Source: Tetrastigma voinierianum (lineage: Eukaryota > Streptophyta > Magnoliopsida > Vitales > Vitaceae). From it: a stretch of DNA of 64,000 bases. Position 1 is the stretch's first letter. Every line of letters begins with the position of its first letter. The translations under genes were made by a program, and so were the position numbers. The stretch lies in NCBI GenBank assembly GCA_016808115.1, contig JAEQBH010004109.1:409719-473718 (forward strand), in the 5' to 3' direction. The notes beneath the pieces were generated by a model. The model had not been told where the DNA came from and ran no database searches. It saw nothing but the letters and a program-made list of their open reading frames with translations. Shown here in pieces: positions 46,141 through 58,528 of the stretch.

Positions 46141-47462
46141 TGTCATTGTTAAGCGCTATTTAACACGCATAATCTAGGAAAGCCCAAGTGAACTCATCAC
46201 AAAACAAGTAGTATAATTATAAGAGAGTGTCGAAGCCATAGAGACTTGTGTTGCTAAGTACTAAAGTGGGTATTTCTTCTTTATTTAGATTATCAATCAA
46301 AAAACTGAATTTAAAGATCAAATAAGCGAAAAGTGGCCCCGTCTAACTCGATTCACGGAATGAAATGAGATGGATGTGTGAGTGTGTTAAGGTTTTGGTT
46401 TCTATCAAGCGATAACCAAGTAGTGGTATCAAAATCTCTCAATTGTCATATGAAAATCTAACCCAACGGCAAAAACTTCACTAATGTGTTGAAGCTCTCT
46501 CTCGAATCCACAATCTACTTTTAGGGTTTACATGTATTTTTGCACCTTTGCTCGACCTCAAAGCCTAGGAGTATCTCTCTAATCCTTTGGAGAATTATGT
46601 TGTTTCATTTAAGTCTAATCTATTACTCTCTTCTCATGTCTTGTAACAGGCCACACAACAAATTGATTGTGATCAAGTATCAATAAGCATGAAAAACAAA
46701 ATGAAACAATTAGCAAATAGCATTCCACATGACAATTAAGATAAAAATCAATATCTAATTACAAGGTTCATGTTCAATCTACACCAAAAACCCCTAGCTA
46801 CGAAATTAGAACATCATGGGGAGATGAGACAACATAAAATCGATTGAAAACATAAAGAAGGAAGAGAAAGCTCTAATGAGAAGATGGATCTTCAGCTCTT
46901 CAATCTTCTTCCCTTTATTGTCTTCAAGTCTCTGAGCTTTTTCCAAATTTCTTCATAAAGTCCCAAGGCCAAATCCTTACCAAGGTAGGGCATTTTTCTT
47001 TTATACTCCAGAGTCGGACTTCCAAAATTTTGATCAAAATAGGATGAAGATAATCATTAGGCCGTGATGACATGTGATGTTGTGACCTAATGTCGCGGCG
47101 TGAGCCTTATTGTAACAATTCTCTTGGTCGTCATTGTGGCCGTTAAGTCTCAACGCCAGCGATGTGAGGTGTTTGTCTTTTGCTGAGACTTCTTGGTCAC
47201 GTTGCGACATCAAGCCTTGACCATCACGACATGAGATGTTATCTTCAATTGGGGTAATAGTCATGTTGCGGCGTTAAGGCATCATGTTAAATTTTCCCTT
47301 TTTGCCTCAATTTAGAGTGCTTCTAAAGGCATCAAACCCCTCGGATTTGGTCACGCAATGTAAATACAGACAAATTAGTGTAAAAAAACTTACAAGGGTG
47401 ACAAAACTACGCAAAACTAGCTAAAATAGGAGGGATATAATGATTATAAAGTATACTCATCA
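46141..47462 (-). mobile_element. gypsy (Athila-like) 3' LTR, copy J
   Basis: On the minus strand the LTR starts TGATGAG at 47462, immediately after TTTGGGGGTG, a polypurine tract typical of Athila-like elements. It ends near AACAATGACA at 46141, where copia RT sequence begins. It is related to 41041-41995. Confidence 0.55.
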
Positions 47463-49079
47463 CACCCCCAAACTCATTTCCTTGTATCCACAAACAAAGG
47501 AGGAGCCTGAATACAAACATGAGATGAATAAGATGCATAGCGTGAAAAACTAAGTAAGAACACAATGAATGGGATTCTCTAACAACACACAAGCCGAAGA
47601 TGAGATTCATAAGCCCTTACCATCCTTAAAGGACAAGGTGCAATTAGCATGGTAAACAAAGAAGGTCACCCCCCACATCATCAATCACCATTCTTAATTG
47701 AACTATGTGACATTTTCCTATTTAAGATCTCAATTATATACCAAATTTCCAACGCCCCCAAACTCAAACTCAATTCACTTCTTTTGAAAGAAAAGTAACT
47801 AGACAAGGATAAAGGCACCCTTTTATTCCAATAGAGTTTAAAACTAGGAAGTAGGATGAAATGCTAAGGGGTTCTAGAAAAGTTTCCATGTAGAGGGGAT
47901 CCATTTGGCAAATCCTGTGAGTTGATTAAGGGCACCTGGCATTAAGTTCTCCTTAAACTTCACCCCGAGCACTCCAACTAGAAAACCCAGCACCTACTTG
48001 TGGCCAAGCTCATCTTTTGTCCCATGTAATGAGTAGTGAAGTCAATGGCTCCTAACCCAGTTAGCTTAAACATTAGGCTTTGATGAGGCCCTCGGACTAT
48101 GCTTGGGATTCTAATCAAGTCAACTCACTTATTTCTCTCTTTTTCATTCTTCTTCACATATTTTTGCTTTTCTTTTTCTTTTTCTTTCTTTTGCTTATTT
48201 TTTTTTCTTTTTTTTTTGGCTGTGACACATTGGTAATCCTCTTTTGGAAAATGTCCCATCACTTGAAAAGTTAAGGTCTCTCAAAGCGAATTCAATTTCA
48301 GAAAGAGAGGTCGAAACCAAGGTATGTGAGGGATCAGTGCATGAAGTAGCTTTTGACAAATGAGGGGAAACCAATTAAGTCATCCACAACAAACATACAT
48401 GATGTTCTAAATCCAGCAATACTCATTTATCCCACAATTGGCTTTTACTTTCAATTTCAGATTCATGCCTAAGCATACATGGCACAGGCTTCAAACTCTT
48501 ATTTGAAACAAACGAAAGCTACTTTGAAAGGGCACAAAGCAATACACTAACTACACAACACGTATAGACAAGAAACAAACAAAATAACAATAAAGCTAAC
48601 ATTCTCTCTGAAGCACAAACAAATGAAGACCAAACCTGACACGCCCCAACTAACGATAAGACTCAAAGATTCAAAGACTACGAACTACACGCTTGACATG
48701 AGTGCTCTGAGGCATAACCCTACACCCCCAAACTCAATCATGGCATTGTCCTCAATGTAATATAAGTAAGTCAAGTAACAAAGGACTCCTGATGATCAGA
48801 CTAATGTCTCCATGTGAATGTGATGGTGGTGGAGCATTAAAGCTATTAAGGAAAGGAGTTTATTGCTACTTGTTGTACGACTCTTCTAATTTTCAAGATA
48901 TTGGCATTTTGGCTCTAATCTCCTCAAGTTGTTGGTTACACTCACTTGGAACTCTTAATGCTCATCGAAAGGCATCCACCTTTTGTGTGTAAGTTAGTGA
49001 TTTAGATCTTGACCAATAAAACACCTAAGGGAAAATGATTTAGAAAAATTATCAGCAATGACCTAAATGATAACGTGAA
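47463..49079 (-). other. 3' UTR of the Athila-like element carrying LTR J
   Basis: On the minus strand TACATTGAGGACAATGCCAT followed by GAGTTTGGGGGTGTAGGG (48760-48720) is a hallmark of Athila-type 3' regions. A LEEIRAKMP-like stretch near 48930 suggests the tail of the accessory ORF. A pyrimidine tract lies at 48135-48220. Frames on the plus strand are shadows. Confidence 0.5.
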
Positions 49080-49505
49080 TAGGGAATTGTCATGAAATTA
49101 TGGGGAGGGTACAGGTGAGAACCTGTCTCTTTCACTTGGACGAAACCTGAGTGTACTTTCACTTAATTCGTACTTAATGAATATAAATCTAAAATTCATC
49201 AATGGGCTTGATCAACCCTAGTACCTTAATCCTTGAGTTCGTTATTCAAATCCAGCCATTTCTAATGAGCATTAATCATTTGTTTCCTTTGTTTTATTTT
49301 ATTTTGTTTTGAAAATATCCATCTAATCAGTGATCACTTTTGATAGTGAATAGCTTTAGTAATTTGAGGTACTGATCCCCGCCAACCTCCTTTCTCCATT
49401 AGAGATCAATATCTAGTTTTAAAATTAACCCTTTTACTTCTTATGGCTCATGCACTTGTGGAGTTTTAGGCTACTATTTTATACTTTTAATAAAGGCTAA
49501 CAAGT

Positions 49506-49535
49506 TTTTAGGCGTCGTTATCGAGGGCGGTGTGG
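49506..49535 (+). promoter_or_regulatory. primer-binding site of element K (tRNA-Asp type)
   Basis: CAAGTTTTTAGGCGTCGTTA followed by TCGAGGG closely matches the CAAGTTTTTGGCGCCGTTGC motif at the LTR/leader junction of Athila elements. Changes are mostly single substitutions. Confidence 0.65.
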
Positions 49536-49699
49536 TTCGATTGTTTGGATCGATATTTTGGTGAAAGAAATTTTACTGCTGAGCAGATTTCTTCATTTGT
49601 AAATATTTACTTTTATTTTCATTTTCTTTATATTCAGTTTACTTATTTTGATTTTTGAGAACATGTTTGTGTTTTCATGTGCCCGGATTTACATGCCTG

Positions 49700-51010
49700 A
49701 AAAGCTTACATCCGAATTGTTACCTTTTGATCTAGAAATTGAAAGAACTTTGAAATTTTTGAAAAAAAACCAAAAGAAAAGCAACTCATAATGGAAGACA
49801 ACTAAAGTGTTAGATATAGTGAAGGGCATGGTGACCCAAATGACACTTAGATGCAAGAACCTACCTTATGAAGGATGTTGAGACTAATGGTCGATAGGGT
49901 ATTCTTGAATCGGTGACAAGCATTGAGGCTAACAATTTGGATTTAGTAAGTTTAGTTTCGTAGTACAACAACATTAATTTGGTGACGCGTCGTTTTGAAG
50001 ACCAGTGGTTTCTCAGTTGCTCATTCTGTTGTTGTTTTGAGTTCGATGAATCATGGTAAGATCTTAAGTTGATTAATTTAACAATTTTTTTTCCACCTTC
50101 TCAAGAAGAGCGGATGGATTCCTCTTCTAATCTAAGGATCCTTCAGGCATGGGACTGGTTGAGCATTTTTACAAAGTATTTCCGTCTAACACATCCCAAC
50201 TCAAGCGGAGATCTCTAAGTTTAAGCAATCAAAACAAAACTTTATAGGATACATGGGATCGCTGAGTTTATTAGAAAATGCCCTAACATGAATTATAATT
50301 ATAGTCTCAGGGTGACATACCACATTGGGCTAAATTATTCAACAAAGAAACAGTAGATGCAGCTATGGAGTTCATTACAAGCAAAATGGATAAGGAAAGC
50401 ACATTAGCTTTTGAGTTGGCTAAAATAACTACAAGCTCCTTCCAAACTTGATCAAGTGAAAACCAGTGGAATTTTAGGAAATGGATAGAGTATCTTCCTT
50501 AGAAAAGTTTGATGCCTTGATGACCAAGCTAAATCAACAAACCCCAAAGAATTTTCTGAAGAGATAGGGACTATGATGGTAAATCCAGAATTTCAAGTTA
50601 AGGATGCTAATTTGAACAGTGGGAGTTATGTTTTTGACTTCCAATGCTGCCTACTCACTATCATCAGGGATGAGAAATCATGGCCTCTTTTATGTGACTC
50701 TAAGAAAATGTTCCTTATGCTACACTTAATTTTAGCTCTAACAATGCCTTTAGGATTCAAGGCCCGGAAAGAGAATGGCTAGTTTTGAAAGTGTCCTAAC
50801 TCCCTTGAATGATATGAAGAGAAACCATGATGACCAAGGCAACAAGATAGTCAACTTAGAGAAAGAATAAGTGAACATCAAGGCCTCGCTCAAAACCTTG
50901 GAAAATCAAATGGGGCAGTTAGCCTACTCAATAAAAGAAAGTTTTTCAAAATCTTTTTCGTATTGAAATACTAGAGTGTAAGGTTATAACTCTAAGAAGT
51001 GGAAAAGAAC
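49700..51010 (+). pseudogene. gag remnant of element K
   Basis: LPFDLEIERTLKFLKK near 49720 resembles the Athila gag start. IFTKYF (near 50170), then KLYRIHGIAEFIRKCPN (near 50240) correspond to the FLxKYF and LYEAWERFKELLRKCPHHG blocks. The region 50400-50800 matches the spacer to the zinc-knuckle segment, with NPEFQVKDAN at 50580, and KELGDSKEAKKEK at 51005 marks the end of gag. Stops interrupt nearly every segment. Confidence 0.7.
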
Positions 51011-51419
51011 TTGGAGATTCCAAAGAAGCTAAGAAAGAGAAAGTGGAAGTTGAGAAAGAAGAAGTTAGAGTGGACAAGAAGTAGGAGAAGCAAGAGAAAG
51101 ATAAGTTCACATCGGGAAAAAATCACATTTCCGGATTGTGAGCTAATTTTTTACCTCATGGAAAAAGATCCTTTAGGGGAATGTTTGACTAAATCACCTT
51201 AGTTGAAGGACTGGATTGTGAAGAAATTGTATCTGATCTTTGAATTAGAGACTATTCTTAGTCTTGAAGAAAACTGATAAGACGGTTGAAACCAGAAGAG
51301 CAAAAAGATAGCCATGGCCTAGTTCTAAAGACCTACCAAAACGTTTGAAATATGCTTTTAGGCAAAAATGATACCAAGCCAGTGATTTTATCAAATGATT
51401 TGAATGAAGAAATTGAGCA

Positions 51420-52290
51420 TAGAGTGCTTGATGTTTTGAGATAGAAGATGGCAACATTTACATGGTCAATTGAAGATATCAAGGGAATCAGTCTCACAAT
51501 CTGTATGCACAAGATCACTTATGAAAGAGAGTTAAATGCAGGTGGAACATCGGTGAAGATTAGTCACGTGATGAAAGGCATTAGTAAAGAAAAGAGTGTT
51601 AAAGTGGCTAAATTTGGATTCATTTATGCTATATCTGATAGTGCTTGGGTGAGCCCTGTTCAAGTGGTACTAAAGAAAGGTGGAGTAACAGTGGTAAAAA
51701 ATTAGAAAGATGATCTTATCTCCACACGTACTATGAGTGGATGGAGAGTATGCATTGATTCTGAGAGCTCAACGAGGGTGCAGAGAATGCTTTCCTCCCA
51801 TTCATCGATCAAATGTTGGACAGATTGGCTGGGCATGACTACTATTGCTTCTTAGATGGGTACTCAGGATACAATCAGATTGTCATTACCCCTGAAAACC
51901 AATAAAAGACCACTTTCACTTGTCAGTATGGGACCTTTGCATTAAGGAGGATGCCCTTTGGCTTGTGCAATACCCGGCCACCTTTCGATGTGGCCATTTT
52001 GGTTTTGGTAGAAGACATTATGGAGATCTTCATGGATGATTTTTAATCTTTGGAGGCTCTTTTGATCATTATATGAATTTTGAGTTGAATTAACAAGATG
52101 CCAGAGAAAGAACCTTGTATTGAACTGATATCATTTCATGTGGTTTAAGAAGGCATAGTATTGAGACAGCTGTATTTCTCAGGAGGGACTGGGGAAAATC
52201 TTGCTAAATTTGCATTCAGACTCTTATGCATGACTATAGTAAAGTTGTCGGGGGAACACAGGACCTGCCCAGGTTTTGCAAAAGATTCAT
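51420..52290 (+). pseudogene. reverse transcriptase remnant of element K
   Basis: WSIEDIKGISLTICMHKI opens the domain (51458). It is followed by YAISDSAWVSPVQVV-KKGG (51630-51690), GWRVCID, GYSGYNQI on a shifted frame, MPFGLCN (51951) and the catalytic-site motif FMDDF (52029-52043). Segment order is that of Athila-like RT. There are at least five stops. A protease is not visible upstream; the gag-to-RT gap is only about 0.4 kb, so it was probably deleted. Confidence 0.85.
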
Positions 52291-52800
52291 AAAGGACTTT
52301 TCAAAGATAGCTGAACTCATGTGTAGACCACCAGAGGATGCCACTTTAGTTTTGAGGCATGTATGGAGGCATTGAAACTCAATCCATATTGGTTTTCTTG
52401 CAAATTATGACAATGTTGGGTGGAATGAATCCTTTGAGATTATGTGTGATGCAAGTGACGTTCTATTATAGCAGTTTTGGGTCAGAGACACAACAAGATT
52501 TTCAAGTCTATCTATTACACAAGCCACACATTGAATGGCATTAGAAGATTTACATAACCCTGAAAGAAAAGGTTGGTTGTGGTTTGCTCATGAAATTCAT
52601 ACCCACCATCGCAAACCAAAGTCTTCCTTTACATAGATCGTAACTATACGGTACCTAATGATGAAGAAAGGATGCTTGCTAAGCGAGTTGACAAGAGTGA
52701 GGTCTTATTCTCAAGAATTTGATTTGGAAATAAAAGATATGAAGTGAGAATGTGGTAGGTATTACCTATCCCATCTTAAGAGTGAGATTATTCAAGATAA
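52291..52800 (+). pseudogene. RNase H remnant of element K
   Basis: FKDFSKIAELM-like sequence (52300), MCDASD (52442), then an LLTK-like and QEFDLEIKD stretch (52720) follow the order of the gypsy RNase H domain. The frame is broken throughout. Confidence 0.65.
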
Positions 52801-52849
52801 TACCAAGGAGATTAGTAGGCATTCGGATAAGCGACTCATGACCATAGGT

Positions 52850-53995
52850 GGTTTACTGCTTTGGTATGCTGACTATGTGGTGTGGCTTGTGTGCTTTCTC
52901 TGAGCTCGAGTCACAACAAAGAAAAAAGTTTTTTATTGATGTTAAATCTTACCAATGGGATGACCCTCTTCTATTCAAGAGGTGTGCGGATCAAGAGATA
53001 AGAAGATGTGTGCGGATCAAGTGATAAGAAGATGTGTGCCACAAGAAAAGTAAGATGAGATCCTAACCAAATGTCACTCTTCACCTTATGGTGTACATTT
53101 GGAGGAGAGGAACTGACTCAAATGGTGCTAATCTGCAGTTCTTTGGCCCTCTTTTCCAAAGATTGCCATTGGTTTGTCTGATAATGTGATAGATGTCAAA
53201 TACTAGGCAACATCACTAGGAGAATGAGATGCCATTGAACAACATCCTTGAAGTAGAAATATTTGATGCATGGGGCATATATTTCATGGGTCCATTTCCT
53301 CATTCATTTTGGAAATATGTATATCTTGCTAGTGGTGGACTATGTATCGAAGTGGATTGAAGCTATTTCCACACCAACCAATGAAGTTAAAACAATGGTT
53401 AAGTTCATCCAGTAAGAATATACTCACCAGTTTGGAGCTCCAAGATATATTCTTGATGATGAAGCCATGTTTGCAATGAAACGTGTCTTCATTGGCAGAA
53501 GTATTGTGTGAGACATGCAAAGGGTCTTCCCTATCATCCGCAATCAAATGGACAAGTGGAAATCTCAAATAGAGAAATCAAGAATATATTGGAGAAAACA
53601 GTGAGCATGTCTAGGAAGGATTGGTCTCAAGAATATAGAATCGCCTTCAAAACTCCAATAGGCATGTCACCCTTCTGGTTGATCTTTGGAAAGCCTTGCC
53701 ATTTTCTCGTTGAATTGGAACATCGTGCGATGTGGGCCATAAAAAAGCTCAATTTCAATCTCAAGGAGGTGAAAGACTACTCAACTCAATGGGTTGGAAG
53801 AATTGAGAAATTATGCTTATGAGAACTCCCGGATTTACAAAGACCAAACAAAGAAATGGCATGACAAGAATATTTTGAGAGAATTCAAGATTGTTAACCA
53901 AAGTTTACTCTGACTCTGATTGAAACTCTTTCAAGGAAGTTGAAGTCAAGATGGTCCGACCCTTATTTTGTGATATCTATTACCATAGGAGCCAT
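52850..53995 (+). pseudogene. integrase remnant of element K
   Basis: FFIDVKSYQWDDPLLFKRCA (52931) precedes the zinc-binding region. DAWGIYFMGPFP (53263) holds the first catalytic Asp and DDEAMF (53456) the second. YHPQSNGQVEISNREIKNIL (53532) contains the catalytic Glu. TPIGMSPFWLIFGKPCH and ELEHRAMWAIKKLNFNL follow in the open frame 53508-53822. This is the best-preserved part of element K. A 12-bp tandem duplication (GTGTGCGGATCAAGNGATAAGAAGAT) is seen at 52983-53035. Confidence 0.85.
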
Positions 53996-55056
53996 TGGAG
54001 TATTAAAATCTAATACAGTGCTTGAAGAATTCCAAAGTCAATGGAAAGACTAAGAACTGCAGTGGAGAAACATGTGGAGTTAGTTGAATCAATTGACTTG
54101 AAAGAATGAGATTTCAACATGTGAGCCATTGAACCATTGGGATGCGGCTTCCTCGGGCTAACCTTACCGCTTAGAGGCTTCTTGGGAGTCAACCAAGCTT
54201 TCACGAGATCCTTTTCTCCTCTTTTTGTTTTATTTTCTTTGTTACTTTATTTTTTAGTCATTTTTAGTGCGGGATGTATATATGTGTGATGTGTTTTTTA
54301 GTGTGTTTAGTTTTAGGTTTCTTATAGATAAAGAGTATGTATTCTAAGAAGGGTGAAGGAGGTATTCATGGTGTGATTTATGTGACTTTGAAGGATAATG
54401 AGAATCTCATAATCTTGGCCCAGACAATTATGTGGGATGTTTTTGTTGGTAAGGTCTCAGAGTGAAATCAATGCTTTTTGAGGTGAAAATGAGAATCGCG
54501 AGGTTTGGAAAAGAAGCATTGAGGCGATTACAAATCAAAGAGGGACATTCCAAAGAAAAAATTCGGTTATGTCTACAACATCCCTCTCACCGATGTCATG
54601 GCATCCAAGTCCTGTGTCAAAATCTTTTCAATGATGTTGTGACATCAAATCACGTCTTGCATATCTTTTGATGTCTCATGACATCCCTCTCTTGATGCCT
54701 CAAACATCAGCCTTGTTTTACATAAGTCCTTATTGATGTTGCAACATCCATGAATTTTTGAAGATAAATACCAAACTTTCTCCCATTTTTGTATTTCAAA
54801 CTCTCTCGCACCCACTTTTAATCTCCTGACTCCCAAACCTTCTTTCTTCACTCTTGCATACCCCAGCCACCATCTTCTCATACCCCATCACCTTGGATCT
54901 TCTCCCATCTCTCCATCACCCTTTCCATCCCCTTCCTTCATCACTCACCCTCCATCTTTAAACCCTAGCCTTCATTTCCACAAGGAAATCGATTCTTCGA
55001 GGTTTTCTCTATGATTTTTTGGTTTGTTTTCTTAAGTTTGGATTGAAGGGTGATCT
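53996..55056 (+). other. 3' UTR / intergenic region of element K
   Basis: GAGGCTTCTTGGGAGTCAACCAAGC (54170-54194) resembles the TTGGGAGGCAACCCAA signature that follows Athila pol. 54770-55010 is a pyrimidine-rich leader of the accessory ORF. A GATGTTGTGACATCA-like motif recurs at 54590-54745. Confidence 0.55.
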
Positions 55057-56738
55057 TGTAAAACTTGGGAAAAATCAATTTTTTCTAAAGAAAGGCAAAA
55101 CAGTAATTTACCGCTACAGTACAGGTTGAAAACCTAGAAATCTTCTAGATCTCAAATGATGAAACAAACCTCACCACTGGATTCGTCACGCGAAATCTAG
55201 TTACCTAAACGAATTTCGTTGAATTCCGAGATAGTCGGAATTTCATGTTTTTCGAGGCAATTAGTGTTGAGTGACAGATGGTAAGCCATGTGTCAAAATA
55301 CTTGCATGTAGGACACATGGCAAGCCATGTGAGTTGCACGTACATGTGAGTGACACATGGCAAGCCATGTGTCACCATGCATGCAAGTTAGAAGGTCTAT
55401 AAAAGGGGGAGGAGACCAGTTCATAGAGGAAGGGAATAAAAGCGAAGAGGAAAGAAGAAGAAAAAAGAAAGTGAGAAAGAAACAAGGAAGGAGAGGAAGA
55501 AGAAAGGAGGAGGAGAGGAGAAAAGAGTGGCGTTCAAGTGGTCAGAATAATTGGATCGAAGAAGTAAAGTCATACTCTCTTGTTGAAGGCTGCTGAAAGG
55601 TAAGGGTTCTTACCTTTAGTTTTATTCCACCTAAAGCTTTTGTAAGATATGGAATACCTTTGTTTGATCTATTGTTGGATTGGATGCATTTAATTTTGAG
55701 TTGAAACAGAGAGAATTTGGACTCAGATCCTTCACTTAAGTGGCAGTTGCATCGTGAACTTGATGTTGACTTTTGAATCACCCAAATTGGACCCTTACAA
55801 CAAGTTATGGTCCATTTCCGAGACTACTATGGCTTAAAGTTTGTCTCTCGGTTTGTGTCGGTTCGGGAAACGTTTCTATGACCGGTTGGCATCTCTTATG
55901 CCACAGTGAATTCTTAAGAACAAGTTGTCTTTAGCACTTTTGATTAACTTGGTGATAATTGTTGATTGAATATATGAATTTGAATATATTGACATTGAGA
56001 TGACCTTTTTGGAAGTTATATGCTTTTGATATAACAATCCATGATACGATTGTGTCCATATGACATTCATTATATATGAGACATTGAATTGATATGTAGT
56101 GGCATAATGCATTGCATATGCATTGAGGCATCGCATTCATGGATGTAAGTGCATGGTGCCATCACACACCTACATCCTTGGTGATTTGATGAGTGGAGCT
56201 CGATATGTTGAATGAAGTTCGGTAGAGTTCGCGGTTCGCATAGTATGAAATGGTGCCATCGTACTATCCTTGGTGGTTGATAGGTAAATTTGAGTACCAT
56301 TGAACAAAGTTCAGGAGTTCCACTCTTTTAGTAGAGCATGAAAACTTATGTCAGTAGTAGCAGTAGAGTTGATACCCCCTCGGGTGGCCCGTACTTTGTT
56401 ATACATATGTGTTCTTGGTGAAAGCCCTTGAAAGTGTAGGAAGTAAAAGCCTGAGGTGAAACCCGATGATTCTCCTACCTAAAAGACACATGTTTGTTAA
56501 TAAAATGATCCTTAGAAGTGAAACATCCCAATAAGTTTTGATTTCTAAAAACTTGATTTTGTTTCAAAGTGATTATTGGATGAAATTCATCAACGATGGA
56601 TGTTATCACACATTGGCTACGCATTGTGTGATGGAAGTCTGTGATGACTCGAATTTTTCATGCATTGAGTGAGTCTCATCTCATTTGATGGCATGGCATG
56701 TAGTATTCCATTAGAATGACATCATTATATTGGAATGT

Positions 56739-56814
<76 letters not shown>

Positions 56815-57197
56815 GTGTGTGTGTGAATGTGTCAAAGTAAACATTGCATATTGCATTTAGGGGTAATAGCGGCTATAAGTCTCTCTACTAGGCATGGCTC
56901 ACCCGCACATGGGAAATATTTTTAGGTCTTGGGGTATACACCGGTGGGCGACTCTCATTCGGTAGGGGGTTGAAGAAAGCCGACCTGTGGTGAGGTATAG
57001 TTCTTTTGTGAAACTTGGGAAATAACTAGTTTTGTATGCTGTATATAATAGAGTTGTAATTAAACTCATAATAATATGTTTTGAAAATAACATAAAAAGT
57101 TTACTGAATGTGGCTAAACAGATCCCGATAAATGGGGTTGGACAGTGTGGTACCGAGACACACGATATCCACAAGAGATTTTGACCCTCGCTTCACA
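55057..57197 (+). mobile_element. LTR D of the recurrent family, with attached primer-binding site
   Basis: It starts TGTAAAACTTGGGAAAAATC and ends CGCTTCACA. TATAAAA at 55398-55404 and a GA-rich leader (55425-55540) mark the promoter; a perfect 9-bp hairpin lies at 55596-55617. After the end, GCTTAATGGCAGGGCATAAG aligns with GCTTGGTATCAGAGCTTAGG after LTR C. So this was a 5' LTR with a decayed primer-binding site, not a solo LTR. Internal sequence is cut short by about 57440. Confidence 0.75.
56741..56823. repeat. (AT)n(GT)n compound microsatellite in LTR D
   Basis: About 36 AT units followed by a short GT run. Confidence 0.95.
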
Positions 57198-57446
57198 GCT
57201 TAATGGCAGGGCATAAGTATGTAATTACCTAAGACTCGATGAATGGATCCCAATTAATGGGATTGAAACGGTGTGAATATCGATATATATATTATCCGCC
57301 GGGTATTTCAGCGAGTTGTATTTGGTCAGCCGGACCCGATTTTGGAAGTCACGGAATCTCTTAGGTGGATTAGAGTTTATTTAGAAGGAGTTTGTGTGTT
57401 TTTGACAAGAAAGAAAGAATATGCCCACCAAGTGCTTAAAGAAAGT

Positions 57447-58528
57447 TCTCATAGAGCAACCATGACCCCGAAGAAGAGAAAGACCAGTTCCAAGAATCCA
57501 GCGGCTCCCCTACCTCCTAAAAACCCCAGGAAATTTATATCAAGAAAGGCGGAGGAGCACTACAATCTTCTTAGTGTTAGGCCATTTGTGTCAGAAAGAG
57601 GATTTCCTAACAACAACGTCTATTTCAACTTCATGTCAATGGCGAGTGGAAGAAGATATGTGAGCATCCATAACTGGAGTGGATAGATTGTGCAAGAATT
57701 TCATGCAAACCTTCTTGACATGATTGATTCTACTATGTTTGTATAAAGAGTTTGGGTGCCTTTTGACAGTGTGACCATCAATAGAGCCTTTGCGCTCAAT
57801 GATGTGGATAGTAAAGAGTACAAAGCGATGTTCAGGGAGCCCAACTATGATCGCATTTTGGAGGATCTCACAAACAATTAGATAAGTTGGAATAGGGGTT
57901 CTTCAAATGAGGTGATCTCTTCCCGAGGACAAATCTCACTCACACCTCTAAGACATGGTTTTACTTTGTATATGCTAAGTTGAGACCGTCTAACCATGTC
58001 TCTAGAGTGTTGAGGGACAAGGCAATCCTCGCTTTCACTATAGTGAATGGATTCAAATTCAATTGCGAATGTCATCAAAAGCTCGACAGAATTTAAAAAT
58101 GGTAAGCCTTACCCATCCCTTCCTGCGTACTAAGTTGTGTACTTAATCGTAGGGAGGTGGAGATGTTTGAATCAAAGGAGATGTGTCACTCAATGGCCAC
58201 TCCATTGCCTAGGAAAAACAATCCTTCCGTCATCAGTGCATTTATTGGTTGATCTGCGGGGATACGAGGGTGAGGATGAAGGAGGCGAGGCTGGAAGATT
58301 CAGAGAGTGAAGAGGATGAAGAAGAGCCAACTCAGGGGGCTATAGACAAGATTACTCAACTAGTCAGTGACATGGCCAAGGTCTAATATGAGGACTACAC
58401 TAATTACAAGAGGAGAAATGCCAAGCTACATGCAGGACATCCACGAGGTCATGGACGGAACAAGATGCTGGCATAGAGCAAACCACAAGTAGAGAGGACG
58501 GAACACACAGTACTTGGCTCGCCTCATG
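57447..58528 (+). pseudogene. 'putative plant transposon protein' ORF of element K, 5' part
   Basis: MTPKKRKTSSKNPAAPLP is followed by RKFISRKAEEHYNLL and RPFVSERGFP, the characteristic start of this accessory protein of Athila-like elements. Later segments VQEFHANLLDMIDS, VWVPFDSVTINRAF and SLTP are visible across stops (57690-57950). The C-terminal acidic and coiled part lies near 58290-58440. The function is unknown; an env-like role has been suggested for proteins in this position. LTR B interrupts it at 58529 and the tail resumes at 60650. Confidence 0.75.
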
